Below are positions 23,724 to 34,831 of a stretch of DNA of 64,000 nucleotides, piece by piece. How positions within the stretch are numbered: the first letter of the stretch is position 1; the number at the start of each line of letters is the position of its first letter. Both the position numbers and the translations under genes were made by a program. Source of the DNA: Selaginella moellendorffii (taxonomy: Eukaryota; Streptophyta; Lycopodiopsida; Selaginellales; Selaginellaceae). The stretch lies in NCBI RefSeq assembly GCF_000143415.4, contig NW_003314286.1:327616-391615 (forward strand), read 5' to 3'. The notes under the pieces are model-generated. The model was given only the letters and a program-made list of their open reading frames with translations. It was not told where the DNA came from and searched no databases.

Positions 23724-24179
23724 TTGGTGAAGATATGGGGCACTTTTAATTGTCCTTGAGAAGTGTTTAGATTTGGGATTTTGGTTTAAATCTAACTTTT
23801 GCATCATCTAGATCTAGTTTTTTCCATTTCCTTTTTTTTGTTTTTTCCTTTCAAGATTTAGTTTTTTGCATTGTCTAGATCTCCCTTTCCTTTGAGCCTT
23901 TTTTCATCTCTCTTCTTTTTCTCTTTCCTTTTCATTCATCTTCATGGCAGATTAGTAATCTCCTCCTCCTTTAACTCTGGAGCAACATTTAGTACAATTA
24001 GTTGATGCTATGTGATTGTAATTGAACAACCAAACTTAGTTGATGGTGGCATTCATGGCATGTAGTACAAGTCCTCTTGTTCTTGGTGCCAATCCTTGCA
24101 TTCAGCCAGAGTTTTTTCACAAGAATGCTAAGGATGATGTGTACTATTGATTTAATCACTTTACGGTGATTGCCACATA

Positions 24180-24678
24180 TCATTCTTGGGATGATGCTTG
24201 ACATTTGCATGAGTTTCCCACGTGTCTTCAAGGGACGGCATTAGAGTGGTACAATGGTTTGAGCGTAGCCACTTGTGAGGATTGAAGTGGTCTATTGAAC
24301 ATCTTTAAATGCATATTTAAACATGTTGACGATTGTGATGATGCTTTCGAACAATTGCATCATCTTCGTCAAAGGCCATTTGAGTCGATGATGCAATTTG
24401 GTGTTCGTTTTCAAAGCTTCTTGCTTCATGTGGAGCCAAATATGTTGGAGCGGATCAAGCTAGAAATGTTATGGCTAGCACTTTATCAAAATTTTGTCGG
24501 ACTTGTGCATGCACTTGCTCCCACCACCCTTGATGATGTTTTTTATTTGGCACAACGTTATAAGATGTCACCTCTTCCACTTCTCACTTCATGTCGTTTA
24601 GCTCCATTTCCTATGGGTGATGGTCCTGTTCTAATGGAGGTTGATGCTACAACTGCTCAAGTCCAAGGACAAAGGTGA
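24180..24678 (+). pseudogene. gag remnant of element 3
   Basis: Frames around 24220-24270 contain LQGTALEWYNGL, a typical plant gypsy gag motif. The open frame 24295-24678 (127 residues) continues as gag text (RPFESMMQFGVRFQSF). Stops lie between them, and the start region at 23944 has an immediate stop. The zinc knuckle and protease expected next are missing. Confidence 0.7.
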
Positions 24679-24699
24679 GGTTGTGGTCGTGGCTATGAT

Positions 24700-25940
24700 A
24701 TTTTTGTGATAAAGCCTGATGGGAGTATTTGTTTTTGCATTGACTATTATCTGCTAAACGAAGTGACGATCCCGGATGTGTACCCTCTTCTTCACACCAT
24801 TGATCTCTTGGATCATCTGGGCAAAGTCATTGGTTCACCAAGTTAGATCTTGCTTCTAGTTATTAGCAAGTATCGATGGCTAAAGAAGATATTCCTAAGA
24901 CTCCTTTTTGTACACTGTTTGGTTTGTATGAGTTGTTGGTGATGCCGTTTGGTTTAAACAATGCTCCTGCAACTTTCCAATGGATGATGGATGAGGTTTT
25001 TTGTGATATGCCGAAGGTCACTGCTAACTTTATTAATGATGTCTTGATCCACTCGGAGGGGACGTGGGAGGAGCATATTCATAATGTTTGTAAAGTGTTG
25101 GATCAGCTACGGGACGTTGGTCTAAAGTTGAAGCTGGTGCATGTTTGGGTCCAAGGACATGACTTATCTTGGGTACTATATTTATCGTAAGGGTTTGCAA
25201 GTTGATCATGACAAACTTATGGATATTATAAAGTTCCTTACTCCGAAGTGTGTGAATGATGTGTAGCAATTCCTCGGCAAGGTGAAGTATCCTGGTTGTT
25301 TTGTAAATTATCTTTCTAATCGCACTGCACCATTGCAAGTATTGCTGAACTCACTAATGTCATCTTTCATCTGGTCTCCAGATTGTGAGTGAGCATTCAT
25401 GGATCTCAAAGAGCTATTGACGACTCCTCTGGCATATCCTGACTGCACTCAACCTTTTATTTTATGCGTGGATGCTTTTGATATTGGTCTTGGAGGTGTA
25501 TTGATGCAAGAGAGCATAATTATGTCTAGTCAGTGCCATCTCATTGCATATATAACCCATACATTACAATCAGCAAAGGTGAACTACTCCATGATAGAGA
25601 AGGAGTGTTTAACAACAGTTTGGGGTTTTGAGAAACTTCATGCATATCTACATGGTTCTCAGACGTTACTTGAAGTGATCATGCTGCCGTTACTTCATTA
25701 TTGAAGAGAAAAAACTTGGTTGGTCGTACTACTTGGTGGGCTTTGAAGTTTCAGATATATGATTTTGGTGTTGTTTATCACCCAGGGAGTTTTGTGGATA
25801 ATATTGATGCCCTTTCTCGAGCTCCTCTTCCTTCTCCACTCTCTTCTCATATTTTTAATGAGCTTGTTATTCCAGCATCTGTGGATTTTCTAGATAAGGA
25901 TTTTGTGCCGTTGGTGGTTATTGTACTTGACATTTAGTGT
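24700..25940 (+). pseudogene. Reverse transcriptase and RNase H remnant of element 3
   Basis: Frames include GSICFCIDYYLLNEVTIPDVYPL, then 24876-25190 with LLVMPFGLNNAPATFQWMMDEVF. The polymerase box has become FIND. RNase H text (FILCVDAFDIGLGGVLMQE) is at 25399-25704, and 25701-25937 continues the connection region. Multiple stops and the lost catalytic Asp show inactivity. Confidence 0.8.
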
Positions 25941-25969
25941 TCACAAGGTGTAGAGCAAGATCTACCTTC

Positions 25970-26810
25970 TCTTAATGAGATTCACGAGGCTTAAAAGGTT
26001 GAGTTGTGGATTTGAATGCTTCGAGATGGGTTTGAGAATCCTGCATCACTTGCTGATAACTTGCCATTCTGACATTTACATTCTCAATATCACTTTAAAG
26101 ATGACCTTCTTTATTTTGTGGGGACGGATTCTGATGATCCTTTATCGTTGGTGGTGCCTTTTGTCTTTATTCTACGCTTTCTCCATGCCTACCATGATTC
26201 TCTTGTTTTAGACAGGTATACAGGACATCGTTGTGTGACTGAGAAGCTGCACAAGTCTTTCTATTGGCCGGAGATGCAACATGATGTTATCTGGTATGTG
26301 CATAACTATATTTGGTGCCAAGCCCGTAATACTCCCCCTTGTGCCTCGGAAAGACAGTTGGAGTCAATTGCAGTTTCTCATCCATTTGAGTTGGTGGCAT
26401 TTGATCTTATGGGACCTTTTCCACGATTAACTACTGGCAATGAGTATGTTATTATTGCTTCTGACTATTTGACTCATTGGGTGGAAGTTAGTGCTCTTGC
26501 TAGTGCCTCTGCAACTGCTGTTGTATACTTCCTCCTCAATCGAGTGGTGTTCCAACATTCTTGTCTAGAGCGGATTCTTTTGGACAATGGTCTTGCATTT
26601 ATGGTTGAAACATTTTATGTTTTGACGTCTCAGTTAGGGATACACCACACTTTCATAAGTGATTATCATCCACAATAAAACGGTTTGGTGGAACGACTTG
26701 TTCGGACATTCAAAGGGTTGATTGCAAAGTACGTGACCTTTCAGCATTCGAATTAGGATGGTTATTTGCTGTCTCTTTAGTATGCATTAGTCATAAACAT
26801 ATAGAGTTTT
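25970..26810 (+). pseudogene. Integrase N-terminal part of element 3
   Basis: The open frame at 26118-26678 has a zinc-finger region (HRCVTEKLHKSFYWPEM...WCQARN) and a core with FDLMGPFPR, LDNGLAF and ISDYHPQ. The frame then breaks. The sequence is cut at 26810 by element 2 and resumes at 34115. Confidence 0.8.
26806..26810. repeat. Target-site duplication GTTTT (left) of element 2
   Basis: GTTTT precedes the LTR at 26811 and recurs at 34110-34114 after the other LTR. Confidence 0.9.
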
Positions 26811-27825
26811 TGTCGCGCATGTGACTTCGGGTATCGAAAGTTACCTGTCGACCAATCCTTACGGACACTCTTACCTTACTGCCACGATGGCAGGAGGTCG
26901 GTATTGCTGGACCCGTTATCAGTTTCCCACTTGAGCTAGTTGAGAAACTGGTCAATGACCGTGTACTTAAATCGGATAAACATAAGGTAGGAACCCTATG
27001 TGTTTCTTGCTGAGCATACTCGGCCTGGTTTGAGAAACTCCTGTCATTGGCTTGCACTTGCTAGTATCAAGAACCCCCGCGATATTGAGCTTGGTCCCTC
27101 AATATCGCTAGATGATAGCTTACCGTGTCTGCCAAACACCCTCGCTATCATGTTGCCCTTTATGTTAGTCTCATTTCGGTCCTAAATGCTATTTATGGAA
27201 AGTGTCCAGATTTGCTCATTTGGCATATCTACGGAATGTAGAGATCGGCCTGAACACAATGGTGTTCGTCCCGTGTCCAAATTCGCAATCTAGGGACATT
27301 CCATATTTAGTAAGTTTCGAGCTTGTCCTAGAGACTAACTCCTGATACTAAGGGAGGCTTGGGGTGAAAGCCCAAAGCGTGTGTTCCTCAAGGGGGGGGG
27401 GCTGTGGGGGGTTCCAAATGTATAGTAGGGATAGTGGGTAGGTCGGGCATGGCCGACCAACCTGAGGCATAGTCTAGCTCCCGCTTGCGTGCCTGTCCTT
27501 GTTCTGCGTCCGGCTTGGGTCTAAGCCCAAGTTCCATTCCATGCTAGCTGGTGGAGTACCCATATCCTCACGTTAGGCCACCGGTATGCCGAAATAGCGC
27601 CAGACTCCGTTTGGCTCCGTTTTGCGTGCTGGTCCTGGCATTGGTATGCTGGTTGCTCCAGGACTGTTCCAAGTCGCTCCGGGCTCCTATCCCTTCGCTC
27701 CTTGGGCTATATGCTCGGGAGTTGCTCCGTGGTCCGGTTCCATCACTCCTTGGCGTCACGCTTGGGAGTTTGGCACCGTTCCTTCGTTCAGTGGCCCAAG
27801 GCCCTGAACCTCGGGTTCCTATGGA

Positions 27826-27872
27826 CACGTGGCACGGACACGTGGTATGTGACACGTGGCATCTGTCACGTG
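27826..27872 (+). promoter_or_regulatory. Array of four G-box/ABRE motifs in LTR
   Basis: CACGTGG occurs at 27826, 27839, 27853 and 27867, spaced 13-14 bp. Three copies extend to CACGTGGC, the canonical ABRE core. A fifth CACGTG lies at 27946. The same array is in the 3' LTR at about 33977-34023. bZIP and bHLH factors bind this motif in plants, and whether it drives the element is inference. Confidence 0.7.
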
Positions 27873-27905
27873 GCACAAAGAGGGTTTAGGTTCCGCTTCG
27901 TGGTG

Positions 27906-27934
27906 TTATCCTATGGTAAATCACCATAGGATAA
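27906..27934. repeat. Perfect 12-bp inverted repeat near LTR end
   Basis: TTATCCTATGGT and ACCATAGGATAA are separated by five bases (AAATC). They sit 24 bp before the LTR end, and the copy at 34057-34085 is identical. Confidence 0.9.
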
Positions 27935-27960
27935 AGGGTCAAAACCACGTGCGCTACATT

Positions 27961-27972
27961 TGGTATCAGAGG
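27961..27972 (+). other. Primer-binding site of element 2 (initiator tRNA-Met)
   Basis: TGGTATCAGAGG lies two bases after the LTR, the same spacing as in element 1. Confidence 0.85.
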
Positions 27973-30900
27973 ATGAGTCTCAGCGAGTACTATTCAATGA
28001 GATTGGGCAACCAGTCTCGTTGCATACGCAGAGATGAAAACGATGATCCGAGTGGGTACACGTTTTGGGTGCAAAGGCTTCGCAATTGGTTCCTTGGGTA
28101 TGGATATTGTTACCTTGTTGTACCTTATGATGTGAGCTTGCGCTTGGGCTCATAGGATGGTTTGGAGATGTTCCGTTTGCACGAGTTTGAGCTTGAGCTC
28201 GTGAGTGAGGCACATTAGCAACTCGAGGTTACACTTTGAGTTGGCAGGATTAATGTTAGCCTATCGTTGGTTCCATAAGTTGTTCTAGTGGTTCCATGAG
28301 TTGTTCCATGTACCATGGGTGAAAGCAAACCTCCCTGGGTTTGCTATGAGTGGCAAATAGGCTGGTCCGTAGCTGTTTAGCACGGCACTAGTGGATCCCT
28401 CCTAGGCATGATTATAATTGGATCAATCAAGACCATAGGGATTAGTCTATTGGTTCAAGTAATCATGGTCGTGCTTTCTCATAAACTTTTCTTCGATTAA
28501 ACTGAAGGCAGTGCGAAAGCAAGCTTGAAGTTTGGTCAAAGATGAGACCGAAAAGAGAGTCGTCGGGGATGAAGGATCAAATACGTAAATCATTTTCTCT
28601 TCTTGGAGAGATGATCTGCAACGAGGTGTTAACTCATTGCTTGTATTCACATCATGCAATCAAGAGTCCCTATCTTGATGCATGTTGGAGATGGTGGTTT
28701 TACAATGGTGAGTTGTGGGATGGATAGCGGTGAAGCGCTAAACCATTTTGTCTAAGCTTGCTATTGGAAGACTTGGGTTGCAATGCTCAATTCTTTTTCG
28801 AGAAACCTTGCTATTGCTCCTTGAGTAGCTTGGTGTTGGATTAGTGTTGAGTTTGGTCGGAAAGAGAGTGGCATGAGCTTGTCCGTGTTGTGAACAAAAG
28901 TTAGTGGTGTTAGGTGTTGTAAATCTCTATTGATGGGGTGTGGCATTTATGTTGCATTTTGTCAAATCGAGTTAGCACTTGATATTCACATAAACCTTTG
29001 CAGTAGTAACATGGGCATTGCTCATAGTGTTGCTTGATTGATGATCAAGTCATTGTGATTTATATCATATCCATGTGATAATGAGCAATGTGTTTACGAA
29101 GTTGCTTGGGTAAATGATGATCAACCCCAAAGTGGTTGATGGACAAGCTAGTCTACTTACACGAAGTAGCATTGTAGTAGCTTTGATTGGATTCTCTATA
29201 GTGGTCCATTATGCTAAGCTTAAGTAGGTACCTTGTTTCCTTAAGTTTGCCCACTAAGGTGTTGGAAAAGGGTTGTAGCATTCATTTGCTATAGCTTGTC
29301 GGTTGATCCGTTAGCACTTGGAGTAGATTGTTGGATGGAGAAGATGTGGAGTTGGGGCATTGACGTCACTAGCACTTGTGTTAGTGGAAGTGGCATTGTT
29401 ATTTCAAGTGATGAGGAATTTTCCTTGGACCTTGATTTTTCCATGTCATTTTTTCTTGTTAGTGTTTTGGCTTCACATTGGATCTTGAAGATGATTGAAG
29501 AAGAGTGTTAGTGCAATGTGGATATCCGAAGATGTGGTCTTCGTGATCAAGCCTTGGATGTTCATTTTGCACTTTGCGGATGTCGGAGTTGGATGTCAGG
29601 AAAATGGGCAAAGATGTTCGATGCTTAAGCATGCTATTGGGTCATGAGAATTTGTGTTGAGGTGAATCTATGTGAAGTTGTTGGTAGGAGGAAGTTGGTT
29701 GAGTCCTGAAAGTTTGCATTCCTGGACTGAGAGTCATTCTTTCTCTAGGATGGAAAATTTTCCACAAATTTTCTTAGACTTTTCCAATGGCTGATCTATT
29801 GATCACTTTGCTCGAAAACCATTCCATTTTCGAAAGCCAGTACAAACTAGTGAAGGGGTTGGAGTTGACTTCGGTTGGCTTAGATCTTAGTAGGTAGTTT
29901 GTATGATGTGACCCGAAAGGGATGCTAACTTTTGGGGCTAAAGCAATTGAGTTGGATAGAGTCTGGAGTTGGTGTAGAAAAGTGGCCGCTGCACTTTTCT
30001 AAGAAAGGTGACTCTTATGCCTTTCTTTTGTAGCATTATGCTCGGTGGCAGGTTGCACCTTGCATTTCGCTAAGACTCTATGAGTAGTGAGCTCTCACTG
30101 ATCTTGACTTGGTCTTGGTGGCCCTGCGCCTTGGCTGAGGATGGTGATGTTCAACTTAATTGTTTGAGTTTGAGATGTTAGTACCCATACTATAGCTTTG
30201 TCTATGAGGAGGTTGTGTACCGAAATGATCCATCTCATGGTCTTCACCTTAGTTTCGACTAAGTGTTGGTCATGCATAGCTAGCCTCTTCAAGGCATGCT
30301 CAGAGCTAGTGGCTAAATGCATTGGTAAGCTTATCGTGGTTGAGTTGGATTCGAGTGGTCATTTGGTTTGTGCTTGCCTATGAACTTTTATCTCATACCT
30401 GGGGTATTACGTTCATGTTGGACAAGTATATGACTTGATGACGTGAGTTTAGTGTTTGAGTCTTATGAAGGCAAGTTGAAGAGTGGTTGTTGGTTGCTTT
30501 GCGACTAATGGTTGCTTGTAGACTTCATCGAGGACTGTTAGACACTTGCTTCGCTTGATGAAGATTTAACAGTGATGGGTTTACTTTACCGGATGGTGTT
30601 GCGGAGGATCGTATCGTTAGACTTACATGGGTTTTCCATGTTGGCATGTCGACTCTACCTCTGTCGATATCATTTGGTTGCGTTTAGTTCATAGTGTTAG
30701 ATTTCATGGAGTCTTGGACGTGGTGATGCACTCCTTGAGGAAGTGTTATCTGTACCTGAGTAATGTTGAAGAACTAGTCTCGGATACTAAAGTATCTTCG
30801 ACTTTGGTTAGCTTGGTTGCAAGAGAGTTTTGAGTGGTGATTCACTCTTGCTTTCTTTTAGCTTTGTTTTGATGTTGATGGCATTGAGGTGATGCCTTGT

Positions 30901-32430
30901 CATTGATATTATTGATGTTGAGATTCAGGTGAGATGATATATCTATCCTTAGGATTGATATTGAGTTTCATTGCTCTCAATGAGGATAGTGTTGATGATT
31001 TGGCTATAGCTTTATGTTATTAGCATTCGTGCATTTGCTAGTTAGCAACTGTGTTGACATTCAAATAAACTGAGTGGCAAGTTTGAGTTAGTTGTGTTCT
31101 AGACGAGATTATTTAGTAGAGGGTTGAGCTTCGGCTTTTCCTTGAAAAGTGATTCAGTCATGGACTATGCTAGCTTTACAAGATGAAGAGTTAGTGATTG
31201 ATATTGAAGATGTTGGTCCCTTGTTGGGTTTGCATTGGGATATATCAATTATTGATGATTCCTTTTGTGCTTGTTATGACGTGAGTTACGTCTTGCTATA
31301 GATGGATTCATGGAGGATCGTTTGGTGATCACTTGTCGAGCATAGCTTCATTATGTTTAGCTTTTGGGTTGATGCAGACATGCTCTTCATTAGCTTTGCA
31401 TTATGAAGTTTAGCTTATGGATGTGTTGAGGAGGATATTGTGGGTGGTACCATGATTTCTTCTTTAGCATTGAAGTTAGTTCATGCGAGACTCATGATCA
31501 TTGTTAAGCAAAAACTTAGCTATAGGCTTCTTCACGCTTTTGGTTCTTTGAGTTTGGTGCTCATTGTTCCATTAGGTAGAAGTTGTTGGGGAAGGCATTT
31601 TTGCTCATTAGCTTTGATGTTGAAGTTGGCTTTTGCATCTGGCAATCATTGGTGATGATTGACTATCATTTAGGATAGTTGATTATCCTAGTCAAAAGAT
31701 TTTGCTTGATTGTTGTTGATATCGAATGATTTACTATTCTTTGGGATGGTGGATTCCTTCTTTGACAATGATTATGCATTTCTTTCTTGATGGGATGATT
31801 GATGATCTTTCGTGATGGTTAGTTGTTCTCCTTGATGGCTTATGGCTTTTCGCAATACCACATGTTCCTTGTGGTTTGCTCTGGATTGGTCTCTTGGGTT
31901 TGAGACATTAGTAGGATGTCGCTGACACTTGCTAGAGCAACTTAAGTTCCTTAGTATTGTTGGCTGGGATTTATTTGGATTGGCTCATATGATAGTTGAC
32001 ATAACCGAGTGTTTGTTGGCCATGCAACATTCATTCTATTCTGTTGATTATTGCTCGAGTTCGTTCTGATAGATTGGGATGTTATTTCCTTCGGGTGATA
32101 CATTCGCGAGCATTTTGCTTGCCAGTCGATGATACTTTGTGTTCTTTGAGTTATCTTTTGTAAGTTGTTTAGCACTCTATCTGCAATCTTTAATGGTTAA
32201 GTTTCATCATTGAGTTTCATTGATGATATACTTGCTATTGAATTTTGTTTGATGGTGAATCCTATGTTTACCACTTATGATGATCTTGGTGGTTCATATC
32301 CTATAATACTGGTTTATCGGATGATAACTTACTTGGAATACTTTTGTGTTCTAATCTAAGATATATTCACTGATAATTAAGTCTCTACGATATCATTGTC
32401 TCTGACTTTGATATTGTCCATCTATTGATC
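27973..32430 (+). other. Non-coding interior of element 2
   Basis: About 4.4 kb without a credible protein frame on either strand. The plus strand is T- and G-rich with many TTGATG/GTTGATG-like words, which gives it a low-complexity texture, but I found no regular tandem period. Its origin is unknown. Confidence 0.6.
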
Positions 32431-32947
32431 TTTGAGTTTGGGCCAGTATAGGCAGACTGGCTTCGGCACTTCGTGTGCATGTTGAAATCTCTAGTCATGG
32501 GGTAGCTACTGTCGACTGGTCACATAACCCGCCTCTCTGTCAATGTTCCTTGTTCCGTTAAAAGGGCGTGACCGTGTAAACAACTCTAACTGCCTGTTTA
32601 CAGTAGTCTATCTAAACCTTACCGACGGGTTTGGTTTCTTTGCTCAGGAGGGTTGGGGCCTCTGGCTTCTCTCTCTATGTCTCTGCGGGCAGGGCATATC
32701 ACACTTTTGTAAGCTGGGTGACTCCCAGAGCAGCAAGGGTGGCTAACTCCGTTGGTCATTTCCTTGTCGGCGACGGCCGGAAGGTGTCTGAGCTGGTAGC
32801 GCATCCGCGTTAGACAAAGAGGTTACCGCTAACTCATTTAAGTTGGTGCATTTCTCATATAGTGTGAGTACCGTGAACTTTTTCTGGAGTTGTTTCCTTG
32901 GCGGTATTCTAGACTCGAGTATGCATCGACGAGGACGTCGATCTTCC

Positions 32948-32961
32948 CTAGGGGGGGAGAG
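32948..32961 (+). other. Polypurine tract of element 2
   Basis: CTAGGGGGGGAGAG lies directly before the 3' LTR and is near-identical to the tract of element 1. Confidence 0.85.
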
Positions 32962-34109
32962 TGTCGCGCATGTGACTTCGGGTATCGAAAGTTACTTGTC
33001 GACCAATCCTTACGGACACTCTTACCTTACTGCCACGATGGCAGGAGGTCGGTATTGCTGGACCCGTTATCAGTTTCCCACTTGAGCTAGTTGAGAAACT
33101 GGTCAATGACCGTGTACTTAAATCGGATAAACATAAGGTAGGAACCCTATGTGTTTCTTGCTGAGCATACTCGGCCTGGTTTGAGAAACTCCTGTCATTG
33201 GCTTGCACTTGCTAGTATCAAGAACCCCCGCGATATTGAGCTTGGTCCCTCAATATCGCTAGATGATAGCTTACCGTGTCTGCCAAACACCCTCGCTATC
33301 ATGTTGCCCTTTATGTTAGTCTCATTTCGGTCCTAAATGCTATTTATGGAAAGTGTCCAGATTTGCTCATTTGGCATATCTACGGAATGTAGAGATCGGC
33401 CTGAACACAATGGTGTTCGTCCCGTGTCCAAATTCGCAATCTAGGGACATTCCATATTTAGTAAGTTTCGAGCTTGTCCTAGAGACTAACTCCTGATACT
33501 AAGGGAGGCTTGGGGTGAAAGCCCAAAGCGTGTGTTCCTCAAGGGGGGGGGGCTGTGGGGGGTTCCAAATGTATAGTAGGGATAGTGGGTAGGTCGGGCA
33601 TGGCCGACCAACCTGAGGCATAGTCTAGCTCCCGCTTGCGTGCCTGTCCTTGTTCTGCGTCCGGCTTGGGTCTAAGCCCAAGTTCCATTCCATGCTAGCT
33701 GGTGGAGTACCCATATCCTCACGTTAGGCCACCGGTATGCCGAAATAGTGCCAGACTCCGTTTAGCTCCGTTTTGCGTGCTGGTCCTGGCATTGGTATGC
33801 TGGTTGCTCCAGGACTGTTCCAAGTCGCTCCGGGCTCTTGTCCCTTCGCTCCTTGGGCTATATGCTCAGGAGTTGCTCCGTGGTCCGGTTCCATCACTCC
33901 TTGGCGTCACGCTTGGGAGTTTGGCACCGTTCGTTCGTTCAGTGGCCCAAGGCCCTGAACCTCGGGTTCCTATGGACACGTGGCACGGACACGTGGTATG
34001 TGACACGTGGCATCTGTCACGTGGCACAAAGAGGGTTTAGGTTCCGCTTCGTGGTGTTATCCTATGGTAAATCACCATAGGATAAAGGGTCAAAACCACG
34101 TGCGCTACA
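32962..34109 (+). repeat. 3' LTR of element 2
   Basis: It has the same length as the 5' LTR. Differences noticed by eye include single changes near 33750, 33764, 33838-33840, 33869 and 33932. Confidence 0.93.
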
Positions 34110-34114
34110 GTTTT

Positions 34115-34655
34115 GTTGTTACTTCACCATATAAAATTCTATATGGTTATGATCCAATATTATCAATGGTGTTGGGTTTACCTTTGTGATTGCCATGAGC
34201 TACTAATGCTAGGTCGTGGGATTAGTATTTGACAAGCATTCTTCAACTTGTCCGAACAAAGTCTGCTAAACACTTAGGCCGCGTACAAGTGGGACAATAA
34301 CGGTGCTACAACTCCCATCATCGTCCGCCTATAGAGTACAAAGTGGATGACTTGGTGTTAGTTCATTTTTCCCATTTTATGGTACGTGGTTTATCTAAAG
34401 GGCTCCTTGCTTAGTGTTGCAGCAAGTTGGACCACAAGTTTATGAGGTTTATGAGTTTATAAGGCATGACATCCAACAAGCTAATCCTCCAAAAATTATG
34501 CATGTGCAACAGTTGAAACACTTCATACAAAGGGATCAAAAGCAGTTAATACCACTTACAGATCCACCAATGCCTCCTCTTGACATTCCTTTAGATCTTG
34601 GCCCATTTACAATAGAACTCTGATGGTCTTCCATTATTCTGAGAAGAAGGGATGA
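34115..34655 (+). pseudogene. Integrase C-terminal part of element 3
   Basis: Directly after the duplicated GTTTT the text reads SPYKILYGYDPIL, the motif that follows the integrase core in gypsy elements, which continues the frame cut at 26810. A frame at 34414-34623 resembles the downstream GPF/Y-type region. A purine tract GAGAAGAAGGGA precedes the LTR. Confidence 0.7.
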
Positions 34656-34831
34656 TGTGAGGTCCAAATGTACGGCTACGATACCGTATATTAATATTAG
34701 CATAGTGGGATTTTAGTAGCTGTTAAATTGGTTTCAATTCGGACCACTCGCTCCTGTATATAAGTTACGGTTTTTGGGCTAAATGATATGCATATTTTTT
34801 GTATTTTCTTTCCATATTCCATGCACTCACA
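34656..34831 (+). repeat. 3' LTR of element 3
   Basis: It begins TGTGAGGTCC and ends CACTCACA, matching 23549-23723 with substitutions. Confidence 0.85.

Larger units (their letters stand above)
26811..27958 (+). repeat. 5' LTR of element 2
   Basis: It begins TGTCGCGCATG and ends GCGCTACA. Its first 780 bp resemble the LTR of element 1. The last 350 bp are largely new and contain a G-box array (27826-27872) and a hairpin (27906-27934). Confidence 0.93.
26811..34109 (+). mobile_element. Non-autonomous LTR element (LARD-type, element 2), nested
   Basis: Two 1,148-bp LTRs (26811-27958 and 32962-34109) differ at only about seven positions by eye. The element has TG...CA ends, a 5-bp target duplication, an initiator-Met primer site and a GGGGGGGAGAG purine tract. 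The 5-kb interior has no frame longer than about 80 codons and no gag or pol similarity that I can see. The LTR 5' region and the last 500 bp of the interior match element 1. It is therefore best seen as a large retrotransposon derivative that would rely on proteins of a related chromovirus. The small LTR divergence implies recent movement. Confidence 0.88.
23549..34831 (+). mobile_element. Short-LTR Ty3/gypsy element (element 3), split by element 2
   Basis: Short LTRs of about 175 bp (23549-23723 and 34656-34831) bound an element flanked by ATCT on both sides (23545-23548 and 34832-34835). Gag, reverse transcriptase, RNase H and integrase are recognisable in that order. The interior is interrupted at 26811-34109 by element 2, which duplicated GTTTT. 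Without that insert the element is about 4 kb. The coding frame is heavily decayed and no protease was seen. It lies exactly between repeat units 2 and 3. Confidence 0.88.

Noticed and set aside
27551-28155. Plus-strand frames of 60-112 codons in the element 2 LTR (also 33702-34189)
   Set aside because: They are LTR sequence. The repeated DTWHG/DTWHL text is just the G-box array translated.
28447-31655. Short frames inside element 2
   Set aside because: All are below about 80 codons, on both strands, without motifs or consistent codon use.
26811-34109. Possibility that the two LTR blocks are a segmental duplication rather than an element
   Set aside because: Exact TG...CA ends, a GTTTT duplication, a primer site and a purine tract all fit a retrotransposon.
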